NCBI RefSeq assembly: GCF_000426845.1 | Contig: NZ_AUGD01000010.1 | Location: 1-64,000, forward strand | Source of the DNA: Bradyrhizobium sp. in8p8 | GTDB taxonomy: Bacteria > Pseudomonadota > Alphaproteobacteria > Rhizobiales > Xanthobacteraceae | DNA: 64,000 bases | Reading direction: 5' to 3' | Shown here: positions 1-8,223 of the stretch, one piece after another | How positions within the stretch are numbered: position 1 is the first letter of the stretch | Layout: each line of letters opens with the position of its first letter | The notes under the pieces: model-generated | What the model was told of the DNA's origin: nothing | What the model saw: only the letters and a program-made list of their open reading frames with translations | Databases searched by the model: none | Position numbers and translations under genes: made by a program

Positions 1-18
1 GCACCCGGCCTTCCCTGC

Positions 19-38
19 GCCCTCTTGGACGAGAGGGC
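19..38. other. Hairpin in the gene-free left edge (1-228)
   Basis: The first 228 bases hold no convincing gene. The only structure seen is a 7-bp inverted repeat, GCCCTCT and AGAGGGC, separated by 6 bases. It has no T-run, so it is not a clear intrinsic terminator. It may belong to the 3' flank of a gene outside the window. Confidence 0.3.
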
Positions 39-228
39 GGAGAGATCAAGCAAAGCTCGGCTGGATCAGCCGCGAGATCGGGAAGGTGTGCAAATTGGAA
101 ATGCATGCTGAGGCGCCATCGCCGACCGCAACGATTGTCATGCATGATCAAGGGCGGCAACGATTGATCGACGGCAGTCGTTGGCGCTAAAACGAGCGCA
201 CGCTGGGACGCCTCGGAGGACCGATGAC

Positions 229-888
229 ATGGCTGCGCTGAAACTTGCGATCGGCAACAAGAATTACTCGTCATGGTCGATGCGGCCCTGGCTCGCGCTA
301 CGGGCCAACGACATTCCTTTCGTGGAGACGCTGATCCCGCTTTACACCGATGATCCCGCCGACAAGGAACAGATCCTGTCATTCAGCCGCGCCGGCAAGG
401 TGCCGGTGTTGGTCGACGGCGACATCACGGTCTGGGATTCGCTCGCGATCATCGAATACATCGCCGAGCGCTATCCGGAAGTGAAGCTGTGGCCCGACGA
501 TGTCGCTGCGCGCGCGCATGCGCGCTCGGTGTGCGCCGAGATGCATTCCGGCTTCGCCGCTCTGCGCAACGAATGCGGCATGAACCTGCACCGGCCGATC
601 CGTCCCGTGGCGCTGTCGGCCGACGCCAAGTCCAACATCGCGCGCATCGAGGAGATATGGCGCGAGTGTCGCACCCGCTATGGCGCGACGGGTCCGTTCC
701 TGTTCGGCCGCTTCGGTGCGGCCGACGCCATGTATGCCCCGGTCGTGCATCGCTTCCGCACCTACGCCATCGAGGTGGCGCCCGACACCAAAGCCTACAT
801 GGAAACGATGATGGCGTTGCCGGCCTTCCAGGAATGGACGCGTGAGGGGCTCGCCGAAACGCTTCGGATCGCGAAGTTCGAGGACTGA
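229..888 (+). CDS. Glutathione S-transferase family protein
   Basis: Predicted 219-residue cytosolic glutathione S-transferase. The N-terminal third has the thioredoxin-like pattern of the family: an early NYSSWSMRPW segment at the glutathione-site position, then a GKVPVLVDGD segment and WDSLAIIEYIAERYP. The C-terminal part is a typical helical domain. The start at 229 is preferred over an upstream in-frame codon because the GST fold begins at MAALKLAIGN and GGAGGA lies about eight bases upstream. Enzymes of this family conjugate glutathione to electrophiles; the substrate cannot be told. The gene stands alone in its orientation here. Confidence 0.85.
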   Translation: MAALKLAIGNKNYSSWSMRPWLALRANDIPFVETLIPLYTDDPADKEQILSFSRAGKVPVLVDGDITVWDSLAIIEYIAERYPEVKLWPDDVAARAHARSVCAEMHSGFAALRNECGMNLHRPIRPVALSADAKSNIARIEEIWRECRTRYGATGPFLFGRFGAADAMYAPVVHRFRTYAIEVAPDTKAYMETMMALPAFQEWTREGLAETLRIAKFED

Positions 889-1158
889 CCGGCGCTGGCC
901 GGGGCAGAAGGCTGGTGGCTGGCGGCCATGCCGCCGGAGAGCTGCGACAGCCTGCGACATGCCGCCGAACGAGCGCCGCCGGTGGTATCATCGGCCCGCC
1001 GCCTGTCCAGCTATCACCCTGAAATGCCAGCAAAATTTGAGCGTTTGCCATTCCGGCTCGGCGCTGGCCAAAACGGCCGGGCGCGTGCTATACAGCCGCC
1101 CGGGTTTCCGGCCGGCCATCGCAGTGGGACACTGGGCGAGGCAGGCGCTGTTTGAGTA

Positions 1159-1362
1159 ATGGAGAGGGTGTTGAAGCACAAATTCCCTGTGGGATCGCGC
1201 GTCCTGTTCACGGCCAGCAATGTTGCGCGCCCCGCTGCGAGTGGCTCGTATGAGGTGATCCGCCTGCTGCCGACAGAAGGCGACGACTGCCAGTACCGGA
1301 TCAAGAGCTCAACCGAAGCCTTCGAGCGCGTCGCCAAGGAAAGCCAGCTCGCGCTCTCCTGA
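1159..1362 (+). CDS. Small conserved-looking hypothetical protein
   Basis: 67-residue protein with no domain I can name. The residues look like a real small folded protein: a basic start (MERVLKHKFPVGSRVLF), a beta-rich middle (SGSYEVIRLLP, CQYRIKSS) and an acidic/polar end. It resembles small RNA- or nucleic-acid-handling beta-barrel proteins in general texture, but this is only an impression. It has no signal peptide or membrane segment. Codon use is that of its neighbours. The reading frame is closed by TGA at 1360-1362. Confidence 0.6.
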   Translation: MERVLKHKFPVGSRVLFTASNVARPAASGSYEVIRLLPTEGDDCQYRIKSSTEAFERVAKESQLALS

Positions 1363-1443
1363 GGCTGCCCGCACCTGCGCATTGGTGCCATCAGGAATTT
1401 GTGTCCTGCCGCCGTCAAAAGGCCCGCTTCACCTTCACATGGT

Positions 1444-1465
1444 GAGTCGGGGCAGTTGCCGACTC
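1444..1465. other. Hairpin upstream of the 1517 gene
   Basis: Inverted repeat GAGTCGG and CCGACTC with an 8-base loop, about 50 bases before the next start codon. There is no T-run. It could be a leader structure or a weak terminator of the 1159-1362 gene. Function is unknown. Confidence 0.3.
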
Positions 1466-1516
1466 GCGGTGCTCGCTTGACCATTCGCTCTTTGCTCGCG
1501 TGAGGGGACGCCGCGC

Positions 1517-2518
1517 ATGAACTGGGCATGGGCCACTTCGCTCGAACAAATCTGGATCTCGCCGGCCTTCCCGATGTGGATGACGCTGGCGGCCGCCGGA
1601 TTTTTCGGATTGATCCTGCTGATCACGCTGATGCGTGCCGACAGGTCGGTCGCCAACGGCGCGCTGACTGTCATTACGCTGCTATCGATCGCGATCGCCG
1701 GGGCGGCCACCGTGCGCGTCCAGGGACCGGAAGGGCAGCCCGCTCCAGCCGAAGCGCGCGCGCAAGTGGCGGTGACAGCAAGCCTGCCGGCGCTGTCCTG
1801 CCTCGACGATCTCGCCGGCGATGCCGTCGCTGCGGGATGTGAGAAGGCGCTGTTCGGCGCGCCGGATGCCGCCGCTGCGGCCGTCTCCTACACGGCCGCC
1901 AGGATTGATCGGCTGACCGCTCTTGGCGACGTCGCCACGGCCGAGCCGGGCCTGACATTGGACATGAAGGTGCTGCGCAAGTCGCTCGAGCGTGATCGCT
2001 ACGGCCTTGTCGCGCATGTGCTGATCACGCGCGATGGCTGCACGCCGTTCGATTGCGCCGCGTTCCGCTCGCTGACCGACCAGCAGCATGTCGCCGCCAA
2101 CATGAGCTCTCATCTCTACGACACGCTGATCGCGCGCTATGCGCCGGCCTGGAATGCGCCGGCAGCGGCATCGGGGGTGCCGGTCACCGCCGCCCTTACC
2201 GGGCTGCCGCCGTCGCTGCCGACGGGCAAGCCGACCAATGCGGAGTTCCCGAGCGCTTCATCGACGCCGCCGGTGAGCATCATGAATCCAGAGCCGACGG
2301 CAACGACGCGGCAGGCGGCGCCCGCCGCAAGTGCCGCGCCGGCCCCGCGTGCGCCCGCCCCGACTTCGGCACATGCTGCAGCGCCTGCGGCACCAGCACC
2401 AGCTGCGGCTGCGAAGAAGCCACCGGCACCGAAGGCGGCACGGGCTCCCGCCCCACCGGTTCCGCTCGCGCCTCCGCCGCCAACGACGGCTGCGCCCGCG
2501 GCTGCGGATAACGAGTAG
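1517..2518 (+). CDS. Hypothetical membrane protein with long Ala/Pro-rich tail
   Basis: 333-residue protein of unknown function. Two hydrophobic segments near the N-terminus (about residues 20-40 and 47-63) should anchor it in the inner membrane. A middle region (about 85-210) contains four cysteines, including CLDDLAGDAVAAGC and CTPFDC, which could pair outside the cytoplasm. The last 110 residues are almost all Ala, Pro, Thr and Ser with some Lys, a low-complexity tail that may span periplasm or peptidoglycan. The start ATG at 1517 follows a G-rich ribosome-binding stretch (GAGGGGACG). No operon partner is evident. Confidence 0.65.
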   Translation: MNWAWATSLEQIWISPAFPMWMTLAAAGFFGLILLITLMRADRSVANGALTVITLLSIAIAGAATVRVQGPEGQPAPAEARAQVAVTASLPALSCLDDLAGDAVAAGCEKALFGAPDAAAAAVSYTAARIDRLTALGDVATAEPGLTLDMKVLRKSLERDRYGLVAHVLITRDGCTPFDCAAFRSLTDQQHVAANMSSHLYDTLIARYAPAWNAPAAASGVPVTAALTGLPPSLPTGKPTNAEFPSASSTPPVSIMNPEPTATTRQAAPAASAAPAPRAPAPTSAHAAAPAAPAPAAAAKKPPAPKAARAPAPPVPLAPPPPTTAAPAAADNE

Positions 2519-2560
2519 ATCGGCATTTCCAATGCCCTGCTGCCCGGCTAATGCTTGGGC

Positions 2561-3001
2561 ATGCCGCTACATCTGATCAAGCTCGCCGTCGGCTGCGACT
2601 CCGTCAAGGAACTGAAGGAGTGGGTGGCCGAACGGATGCAGACCGCCAAGAAGAAGGGTCTGCCGCAACATCACATCCACATCACCCGCATGGTGCCCAA
2701 GCGCGACGCCGAGATCCTGGCGGGCGGATCGCTCTACTGGGTGATCAAGGGCGAGATCGCCGCGCGGGAAAAGATCATCGGAATCGAGCCGTTCCGCGAC
2801 AAGGACGGCATTGGCCGCTGCCGGATCGTGATGCAGCCGAAGGTGATCTCGGTCTCGCCGCGGCCGATGCGACCGTTCCAGGGCTGGCGCTATCTCACCG
2901 ACGATTCGGTGCCTGCCGATCTCGGCAAGTCCGCAGCCGGCTCGATCGCGGCGATGCCGGAGCCGATGCGGCGCGAACTGCGCGAGCTCGGTCTGCTCTA
3001 A
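2561..3001 (+). CDS. DUF1489 family protein
   Basis: 146-residue protein matching the DUF1489 family as I remember it: MPLHLIKLAVGCDSV at the start, a HHIHITRMVPKR segment, GGSLYWVIKGEIAAR in the middle, and an end region RPFQGWRYL. The family is widespread in alphaproteobacteria and has no assigned function. I start it at ATG 2561; a TTG two codons upstream is the alternative. It is soluble, with no signal peptide. It converges with panC on the other strand. Confidence 0.8.
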   Translation: MPLHLIKLAVGCDSVKELKEWVAERMQTAKKKGLPQHHIHITRMVPKRDAEILAGGSLYWVIKGEIAAREKIIGIEPFRDKDGIGRCRIVMQPKVISVSPRPMRPFQGWRYLTDDSVPADLGKSAAGSIAAMPEPMRRELRELGLL

Positions 3002-3047
3002 GCATGGTCCCGGAAAAGCGCGCAGCGATTCTCCGAAAAGATCATGC
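3002..3047. repeat. Imperfect palindromic intergenic repeat
   Basis: 46-base imperfect palindrome starting GCATGGTCC and ending ATCATGC, with internal CGGAAAAG and CTCCGAAAAG arms. It lies between the convergent DUF1489 and panC genes. Similar elements recur between genes in rhizobial genomes, as I recall. It could form a hairpin at the 3' ends of both transcripts. Confidence 0.55.
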
Positions 3048-3064
3048 TCAAGCAATAAGCTGCT

Positions 3065-3916
3065 TCAGACCGCGATATTGTCGATCAGCCGGGTGCTGCC
3101 GAGCTTGGCCGCGACCAGGATCCGCAAGGGGCCGTCCTTGCGCGAGGTGACCGGCGCCAGTGTCTGCGCATGGCGGAGCTCGTAATAGTCGAGCGCAAAG
3201 CCCGCCGCCTTGATCATCTCGGCGCCGCCGGCCATCGCCGGCGCAATTGAATCGCCGGCACGGATGCGACCGGCGCTCTCCTTCATGGCACGGTAGAGGA
3301 CCGTGGCGGTCTGACGCTCCTCGGGCGAGAGGTAGACGTTGCGCGAGGACATCGCGAGCCCGTCGCGCTCCCGCACGGTGCGGGAGCCGATCACCTTGAC
3401 GCCGAGGTCGAGGTCGCGCGCCATCTGTGTCACGACCCGCAACTGCTGGAAATCCTTCTCGCCGAAGATCGCGACGTCCGGCCGGCACTGCGTGAAGAGC
3501 TTGCCGACGACGGTGGCGACGCCGCCGAAAAAGTGGGGGCGGAAGCGGTCCTCGAGGCCGGCCAGCGCCGGTCCTTCCGGCACGATGCGGGTGGCAAAGC
3601 CCTCCGGGTACATGGCCTCGACGCCCGGGTGCCAGACGATATCGACGTCCTCGGCCGCGAGCTTGGCGATGTCGGCCTTCCAGGTGCGCGGATAGGCGCC
3701 GAAATCCTCGGTCGGGGCGAATTGGGTCGGGTTGACGAAGATCGACACCACGACGCGGCTGGCGCGCCGCTTGGCGAGGCGAACCAGCGACACATGTCCG
3801 TCATGGAGGGCTCCCATGGTCGGGACCAGCGCGATAGTGGCCTTTCTGCTGCGAAGATTGTCTATGGCGCGTCGGAGTGCGGGGACCGTGCGGACGATCA
3901 AGGGGGGTGATGACAT
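3065..3916 (-). CDS. panC: Pantothenate synthetase (pantoate-beta-alanine ligase)
   Basis: 283 residues, the usual family length. PanC condenses pantoate with beta-alanine using ATP, the last step of vitamin B5 synthesis, in the cytoplasm. The nucleotide-binding HIGH-like motif is in [11 protein letters not shown] (about residues 31-41), followed by FVNPTQFAP, the FGEKDFQQL segment, and the SSRNVYLS signature. The start at 3916 gives [11 protein letters not shown], which matches the family N-terminus; the open frame continues upstream without family similarity. No panB is adjacent in this window. Confidence 0.95.
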   Translation of the reverse strand: MSSPPLIVRTVPALRRAIDNLRSRKATIALVPTMGALHDGHVSLVRLAKRRASRVVVSIFVNPTQFAPTEDFGAYPRTWKADIAKLAAEDVDIVWHPGVEAMYPEGFATRIVPEGPALAGLEDRFRPHFFGGVATVVGKLFTQCRPDVAIFGEKDFQQLRVVTQMARDLDLGVKVIGSRTVRERDGLAMSSRNVYLSPEERQTATVLYRAMKESAGRIRAGDSIAPAMAGGAEMIKAAGFALDYYELRHAQTLAPVTSRKDGPLRILVAAKLGSTRLIDNIAV

Positions 3917-4138
3917 CAGGACTCGACAGTGTTGAGAATCGGCGCGGGCGCATCCTGGCGCCCGCCATAACCTTAACAAGGGGCGATGGTGGACGCCATG
4001 CATCCGGATGCGGCACAGCATCCCGCGCGACATCGCACTCAGTCTTGGCAAGTGGATGGATCATAGACGAAAGACGGCGACGCGATTCATGATGAAGCCG
4101 GGCGCGCTGCCATTTGCATGACCTGTCACGCATTTCAC

Positions 4139-4158
4139 TTGACCGCAGACGCGGTCAA
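4139..4158 (+). promoter_or_regulatory. Perfect palindrome upstream of mipZ
   Basis: TTGACCGCAGACGCGGTCAA: 8-bp perfect arms around AGAC, ending 35 bases before the mipZ start. TTGACC could also serve as a -35 box. It does not match the CtrA consensus TTAA-N7-TTAA. It is a candidate operator for an unidentified dimeric regulator. Confidence 0.45.
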
Positions 4159-4193
4159 CTCGAAGATATTCATTGAGGGTGTTGAGGAGCGCT

Positions 4194-5117
4194 ATGCTTT
4201 TGCAGGCTAGCCAAGGCCAATCCGGCTCGGCGCATGTGGTTGTGCTCGGCAACGAGAAGGGCGGCTCCGGAAAGTCGACCACTGCCCTGCATATCGCCGT
4301 TGCGCTCCTGAAAGCCGGCCAGCGTGTCGCCACCATCGACCTCGACTGCCGTCAGCAGAGCTTCACCCGCTACATCGACAACCGCGCGGCCTGGGCGCGT
4401 CGCACCAAGCTCGACCTGGAACTGCCGGTGCATCGCTGCATCAAGCTCGGCGAGACCATGCAGATCGCGGAGAACGAAAACTCGGAGTTCCAGCAGTTCA
4501 TGGAAGCCGTCTCGGCGGTCGAGAGCAGCTTCGACTTCATCGTCATCGATACGCCGGGCACCGACAGTTATCTAATGCGGCTTGCGCATTCGATGGCCGA
4601 TACGCTGGTGACGCCGATCAACGACAGCTTCCTCGATTTCGACGTGCTCGGCACCGTCGATCCCGCCAATTACGCGGTGACCGGCGAGAGCCACTATGCC
4701 GAGATGGTCCGCGACGTCAGGCGCAAGCGCCGCCAGCTCGACGGCGCAACCACCGACTGGATCGTCGTGCGCAACCGCCTGTCCATGCTCGGCTCCCGCA
4801 ACAAACAGCTCGTCGCCGAGGGTCTGAAGGATTTGTCGCTGCGGCTCGGCTTTCGCTACGTCGACGGCTTCGCCGAACGCGTCGTCTACCGCGAATTCTT
4901 CCCGCGCGGCCTGACCGCCCTCGACGAGATCGACGAGGCCACACTCGGCATGCGGCCCAATCTCGGCCATCTTACCGCGCGGGAAGAGGTGACGAGCCTG
5001 CTGCGCCAGCTCAGGCTGCCGCTTGACGAGCGCGGGCGCCGCCGCGCGGCCAATCGTGCCGAGTGGTTCAGCCAGGTCGACCAGCCGCTAGAGGTCCACG
5101 ATATCCTCGGCGCTTGA
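4194..5117 (+). CDS. mipZ: Division-plane positioning ATPase MipZ
   Basis: 307-residue ParA/MinD-type ATPase. The deviant Walker A motif KGGSGKST spans about residues 22-29, followed by VATIDLDCRQQSFTRYIDNR, DFIVIDTPGTDS and TPINDSFLDFDVLGTVDP. These segments match Caulobacter MipZ along the length, including the C-terminal VVYREFFPRGLTALD. MipZ binds ParB at chromosome origins and forms a bipolar gradient that blocks FtsZ assembly except at midcell. The start at 4194 follows GAGGAGCG; an upstream TTG at 4173 is less likely. A palindrome sits just upstream. Confidence 0.92.
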   Translation: MLLQASQGQSGSAHVVVLGNEKGGSGKSTTALHIAVALLKAGQRVATIDLDCRQQSFTRYIDNRAAWARRTKLDLELPVHRCIKLGETMQIAENENSEFQQFMEAVSAVESSFDFIVIDTPGTDSYLMRLAHSMADTLVTPINDSFLDFDVLGTVDPANYAVTGESHYAEMVRDVRRKRRQLDGATTDWIVVRNRLSMLGSRNKQLVAEGLKDLSLRLGFRYVDGFAERVVYREFFPRGLTALDEIDEATLGMRPNLGHLTAREEVTSLLRQLRLPLDERGRRRAANRAEWFSQVDQPLEVHDILGA

Positions 5118-5462
5118 GGCCGGCGGTACGGCGCTACTTCCAGGCGAGCGAGGCGACCGCCTGCCGCGGGAACCCGGCATGCGACCGGCGCGTTTTCATC
5201 CCACGTTGACTACGAAATTGAACCCAATCGAGACTGGTTGCGTCGGATGGTAAGCTGCACCTGACGTGGTGGTATGACGATGAGGTGCTCATAAAACGTG
5301 TGCGACGCACAATCGAAGGGCTGCGAATTCACACTATTTAGCCTTCCTGTCACGCTGCTGTGACATATATTGGGGAATAGGCGAGAAGGGGCCGAAGAGC
5401 TCCGGAAGAACACGATTTTCAACAGGGATTCAGGCCGCCAGGGCCTGAGGCTGAGGACGAAA
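5118..5462 (+). other. Gene-free interval before the hydrolase gene, with an inverted repeat
   Basis: No gene is supported in this 345-base gap. It contains TGTCAC and GTGACA arms separated by 6 bases at 5348-5365, followed by TATATT (5366-5371), which could be a -10 element. The repeat is a possible operator for the downstream hydrolase. The AT content rises here relative to the flanking genes. Confidence 0.4.
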
Positions 5463-6323
5463 ATGAAGCGTGGAATTGCCGTTCTGGTTTCGGTCAGTGC
5501 TCTCTGCGGCATCGCCTATTTCACGGCGAGCAAGTGGGCGATCAAGCACGAGACAGTCACCTTCTACGATGCCTCGCGCGACAATCGTCCGGTGCCCGTC
5601 TACGTCGCGGTGCGCCGCGACAAGGAAATGCAGGCCAATGCCGGCATGATCAAGCTGCCGGTTGCCGTGATCAATCATGGCAACACCGTCAAGAATACCG
5701 AGTACGGCTTCCTTGCGAACATTTTCGCTGCGCGGGGCTACATGGTCTTGAGCCCGCAGCATGACTTGCCGACTGATCCTCCGATGGTGACAAAACCCGG
5801 CGAGCTCTACGTCGGTCGGCTGCCCCAGATTCTGCGCGGTGTCGCCAATATCCATCTCGCGATGCATGAGATGAAGAAGGTTCAACCCAACGCCGACTAC
5901 GACAGGGTGACGATGGTCGGCCACTCCATGGGGGGCGACATCACGATGTACTTTGCCAAGGAGTATCCGGACGAGGTCAAGCGGGTGGTCACGCTCGACA
6001 ACCTGCGCGTGCCCTTCGTCACCGCCGGCAAGTTCAAGATCCTCTCGTTCCGCTCCCAGGATCCGCAATTCAAGACCGACGCTGGTGTGCTCCCGACGGA
6101 CGAGGAATGCGAGAAGGCGGGTATCCAGGTCGTGAAGACCGAATTCCAGCACAACGACATGCGCGACACCGGTCCGGATGTGGCCAAGAGTTCGATCCAG
6201 AGCATGCTCGACAAGTTCCTGAGCGCGACCGATAGCGACGTGGCGCCGGTCGACACGCAATCCTCGCCGCCCAAGATCCTCGAGCCTGGTCCGGTCGCCC
6301 TGATGGCACCCGCCAAGAGCTGA
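5463..6323 (+). CDS. Exported or membrane-anchored alpha/beta hydrolase
   Basis: 286-residue serine hydrolase. An N-terminal hydrophobic stretch (about residues 4-24) is a signal peptide or anchor. The nucleophile elbow is GHSMGG, with preceding NHGNTVKNTEYGFLANIFAARGYMVLSP forming the oxyanion strand region. An acid and a histidine (FQHNDMRDTGPD) lie downstream in the expected order. The substrate is unknown; homologues are usually annotated only as alpha/beta hydrolase. The start at 5463 is chosen because the signal sequence begins there; upstream in-frame codons give a charged, unlikely extension. Confidence 0.75.
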   Translation: MKRGIAVLVSVSALCGIAYFTASKWAIKHETVTFYDASRDNRPVPVYVAVRRDKEMQANAGMIKLPVAVINHGNTVKNTEYGFLANIFAARGYMVLSPQHDLPTDPPMVTKPGELYVGRLPQILRGVANIHLAMHEMKKVQPNADYDRVTMVGHSMGGDITMYFAKEYPDEVKRVVTLDNLRVPFVTAGKFKILSFRSQDPQFKTDAGVLPTDEECEKAGIQVVKTEFQHNDMRDTGPDVAKSSIQSMLDKFLSATDSDVAPVDTQSSPPKILEPGPVALMAPAKS

Positions 6324-6458
6324 CGCAGAAGAACTGCCGTTACTGCTCGATTGTAACGATCGCTTAAGCCTCCGCTGGCGCCGCCTGCGGAGGCTTTGCA
6401 CATTGACCGGACGGGATGCGCTGACCACATTATCCCATTACCCAGGGTGCAAGCAGCG

Positions 6459-7207
6459 ATGTCGGGCGAACCCATCAAACCACGCAGTCGCGATGCCGTC
6501 AGGGCGCAAGCAGACGGCACGCTTCCGCGTGTGGGGACGTCCACCTCGGAGGACATCGCGGCCTTTGTTGCCAAGGCGCGGGCACTGTCGCCGCATGCAC
6601 CAGGCGCGAAGGGGCGGCTGATTTTCGCGCTGGATGCGACCATGAGCCGGCAGCCGACCTGGGACATGGCCTGCGCGCTCCAAGCTGAGATGTTTCGCGA
6701 GGCCGCGGCTCTCGGCAGTCTCGATATCCGGCTGGTGTATTATCGCGGCTTCAGCGAGTGCCGCGCTACGGGTTGGATCTCCGACAGCACCAAGCTGGCG
6801 GCGCTGATGAGCAAGATCGATTGCCGCGGCGGCGATACCCAGATCGGCAAGGTGCTGGGCGAGGCCCGCCGCGAGGCGGTTGCATCCGGCGTCCGGGCCG
6901 TGGTCTTTGTCGGCGACGCCATGGAGGAAGAAATCGGCGAGCTCTGCGCAAAGGCTGGCGAGCTTGGCATGCTCAAGGTGCCCGTCTTCATGTTTCAGGA
7001 AGGCCATGATCCCATCGCCGAGCAGACCTTTCGCGAGGTCGCGCGTCTGACCGGCGGTGCCTGGTGCCGATTCGATCCGGTGCTGCCGCGCAACTGCGGG
7101 AGCTGCTGCGGGCAGCCGCGGCCTATGCGGCGGGCGGACGCGAAGCGCTGCTGCAGCTGGCGAAGAGCGCAAGCGGCGCGGCCAAGCTGATCGGCCAGAT
7201 GAAGTAG
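6459..7207 (+). pseudogene. VWA-domain protein gene, frameshifted near the 3' end
   Basis: The reading frame from ATG 6459 encodes a von Willebrand A-like domain: LIFALDATMSRQPTWD carries a DxTxS metal-site motif, and VRAVVFVGDAMEEE a second conserved strand. After the codons for CRFDP (about 7079) the frame becomes Cys/Arg-rich and unconvincing. The natural C-terminus is found one frame back: GAAAQLRELLRAAAAYAAGG and onward to a TAG at 7205-7207. Restoring one G in the GG run at 7079-7080 joins the two. This is either a real single-base deletion or a sequence error. The intact product would be about 249 residues. It directly precedes the J-protein gene. Confidence 0.75.
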
Positions 7208-7275
7208 CATCTGGCGCGGCCCGCGACGTCCGTGTCTGCGATGCAATTTGCGCGAAGCGCGACTATATTCCGGCC

Positions 7276-8001
7276 ATGACCCTGATTGCCGGCGCTGTCG
7301 CTGTTATCACACTTTACCTGCTGCTCCAGATGTTCCGCTCCGCCAATCCGGCGGCGCTCGCGCGTGTCGTCAAGTTCGGTGGCGGCGTGCTTGCGCTGGC
7401 GGTCGCAGCCTTCACGGGTTTGCGCGGCGAACTGGCGGTTGCGATTCCGCTCGGAATTTTTGGCGCCGGGCTACTCGGCTGGACCCCGTTGGCGAATGCC
7501 GGCTTCGGCAATGTCGGAGGATTGTTCGGCGGCGGCGCGACGCGCCCGTCCGGTCAGGCCTCGCGGGTGCGCTCGCAATTTCTGGACATGCGGCTCGACC
7601 ACGATTCCGGCCAGCTTACAGGTCAGATCGTCGCAGGGCCTCACGCCGGGCGCGATCTCGGCGAGTTCGATCTTGCTGGCCTGCTGGAACTGGTCCCGAC
7701 CTTCGACGGCGAAAGCGTTGCCTTACTTGAAAGCTATCTGGACCGCCGGTTTCCCGCTTGGCGTCAGAACGCGCAGAGCGATGCGGCAGGGGGGCAGCGC
7801 CGCACGGCGGCGAGCGGCAAAATGACGGCGGAGGAGGCCTATCAGATCCTTGGCTTGCAGCCGGGAGCGAGTCGCGACGACATCAGCCGGGCGCACAAGT
7901 CCCTGATGAAGAAACTCCATCCCGACCAGGGGGGCTCGACGTATCTCGCTGCCCGGGTAAACGAGGCCAAGGATACTCTGCTTCGCACGCATAACGGCTA
8001 A
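7276..8001 (+). CDS. Membrane-anchored DnaJ-domain protein
   Basis: 241 residues. Two to three hydrophobic segments in the first 70 residues anchor it in the inner membrane. A Gly-rich linker follows, then a middle domain (about 97-165), and a C-terminal J-domain with the HPD motif at residues 215-217 (MKKLHPDQGG). J-domains stimulate Hsp70 (DnaK) ATPase, so this protein should recruit DnaK to the membrane. The C-terminal J-domain arrangement is like DjlA or mitochondrial Tim14/Pam18. The start at 7276 is the ATG that opens the first membrane segment. A transcription terminator follows at 8179-8208. Confidence 0.85.
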   Translation: MTLIAGAVAVITLYLLLQMFRSANPAALARVVKFGGGVLALAVAAFTGLRGELAVAIPLGIFGAGLLGWTPLANAGFGNVGGLFGGGATRPSGQASRVRSQFLDMRLDHDSGQLTGQIVAGPHAGRDLGEFDLAGLLELVPTFDGESVALLESYLDRRFPAWRQNAQSDAAGGQRRTAASGKMTAEEAYQILGLQPGASRDDISRAHKSLMKKLHPDQGGSTYLAARVNEAKDTLLRTHNG

Positions 8002-8178
8002 CTCCGGCACAACGCTACAAACGCCCGTACCGCGTGAGCTCCGTTTGCTCTGTCTTCCGTCGCCCCGATGCCCGCCGTTGCCGGCGTGGTCGATCCCTTG
8101 AGCAAAGTCTTAACCGTAAATCCTTGACGAGAGGTTTTCGCGCAGCAGCCGAGGCTTGCGCCGTACCCCCAAAACAAA

Positions 8179-8208
8179 AATGCCCGCGCAACGCGCGGGC
8201 ATTTTTTT
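8179..8208. terminator. Bidirectional intrinsic terminator
   Basis: Perfect 9-bp stem TGCCCGCGC / GCGCGGGCA with an AAC loop, flanked by an A-run on the left and seven T on the right. It serves the J-protein gene (plus) and the carboxypeptidase gene (minus), which converge here. Confidence 0.9.
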
Positions 8209-8223
8209 GAGGAATGGAGGAGA

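Noticed and set aside
928-1155. Small open frame after the glutathione S-transferase gene
   Set aside because: No ribosome site and no similarity; codon usage unlike neighbours.
7060-7100. Programmed -1 frameshift in the VWA gene
   Set aside because: No slippery heptamer or downstream pseudoknot is evident near 7079; a one-base deletion or read error is simpler.
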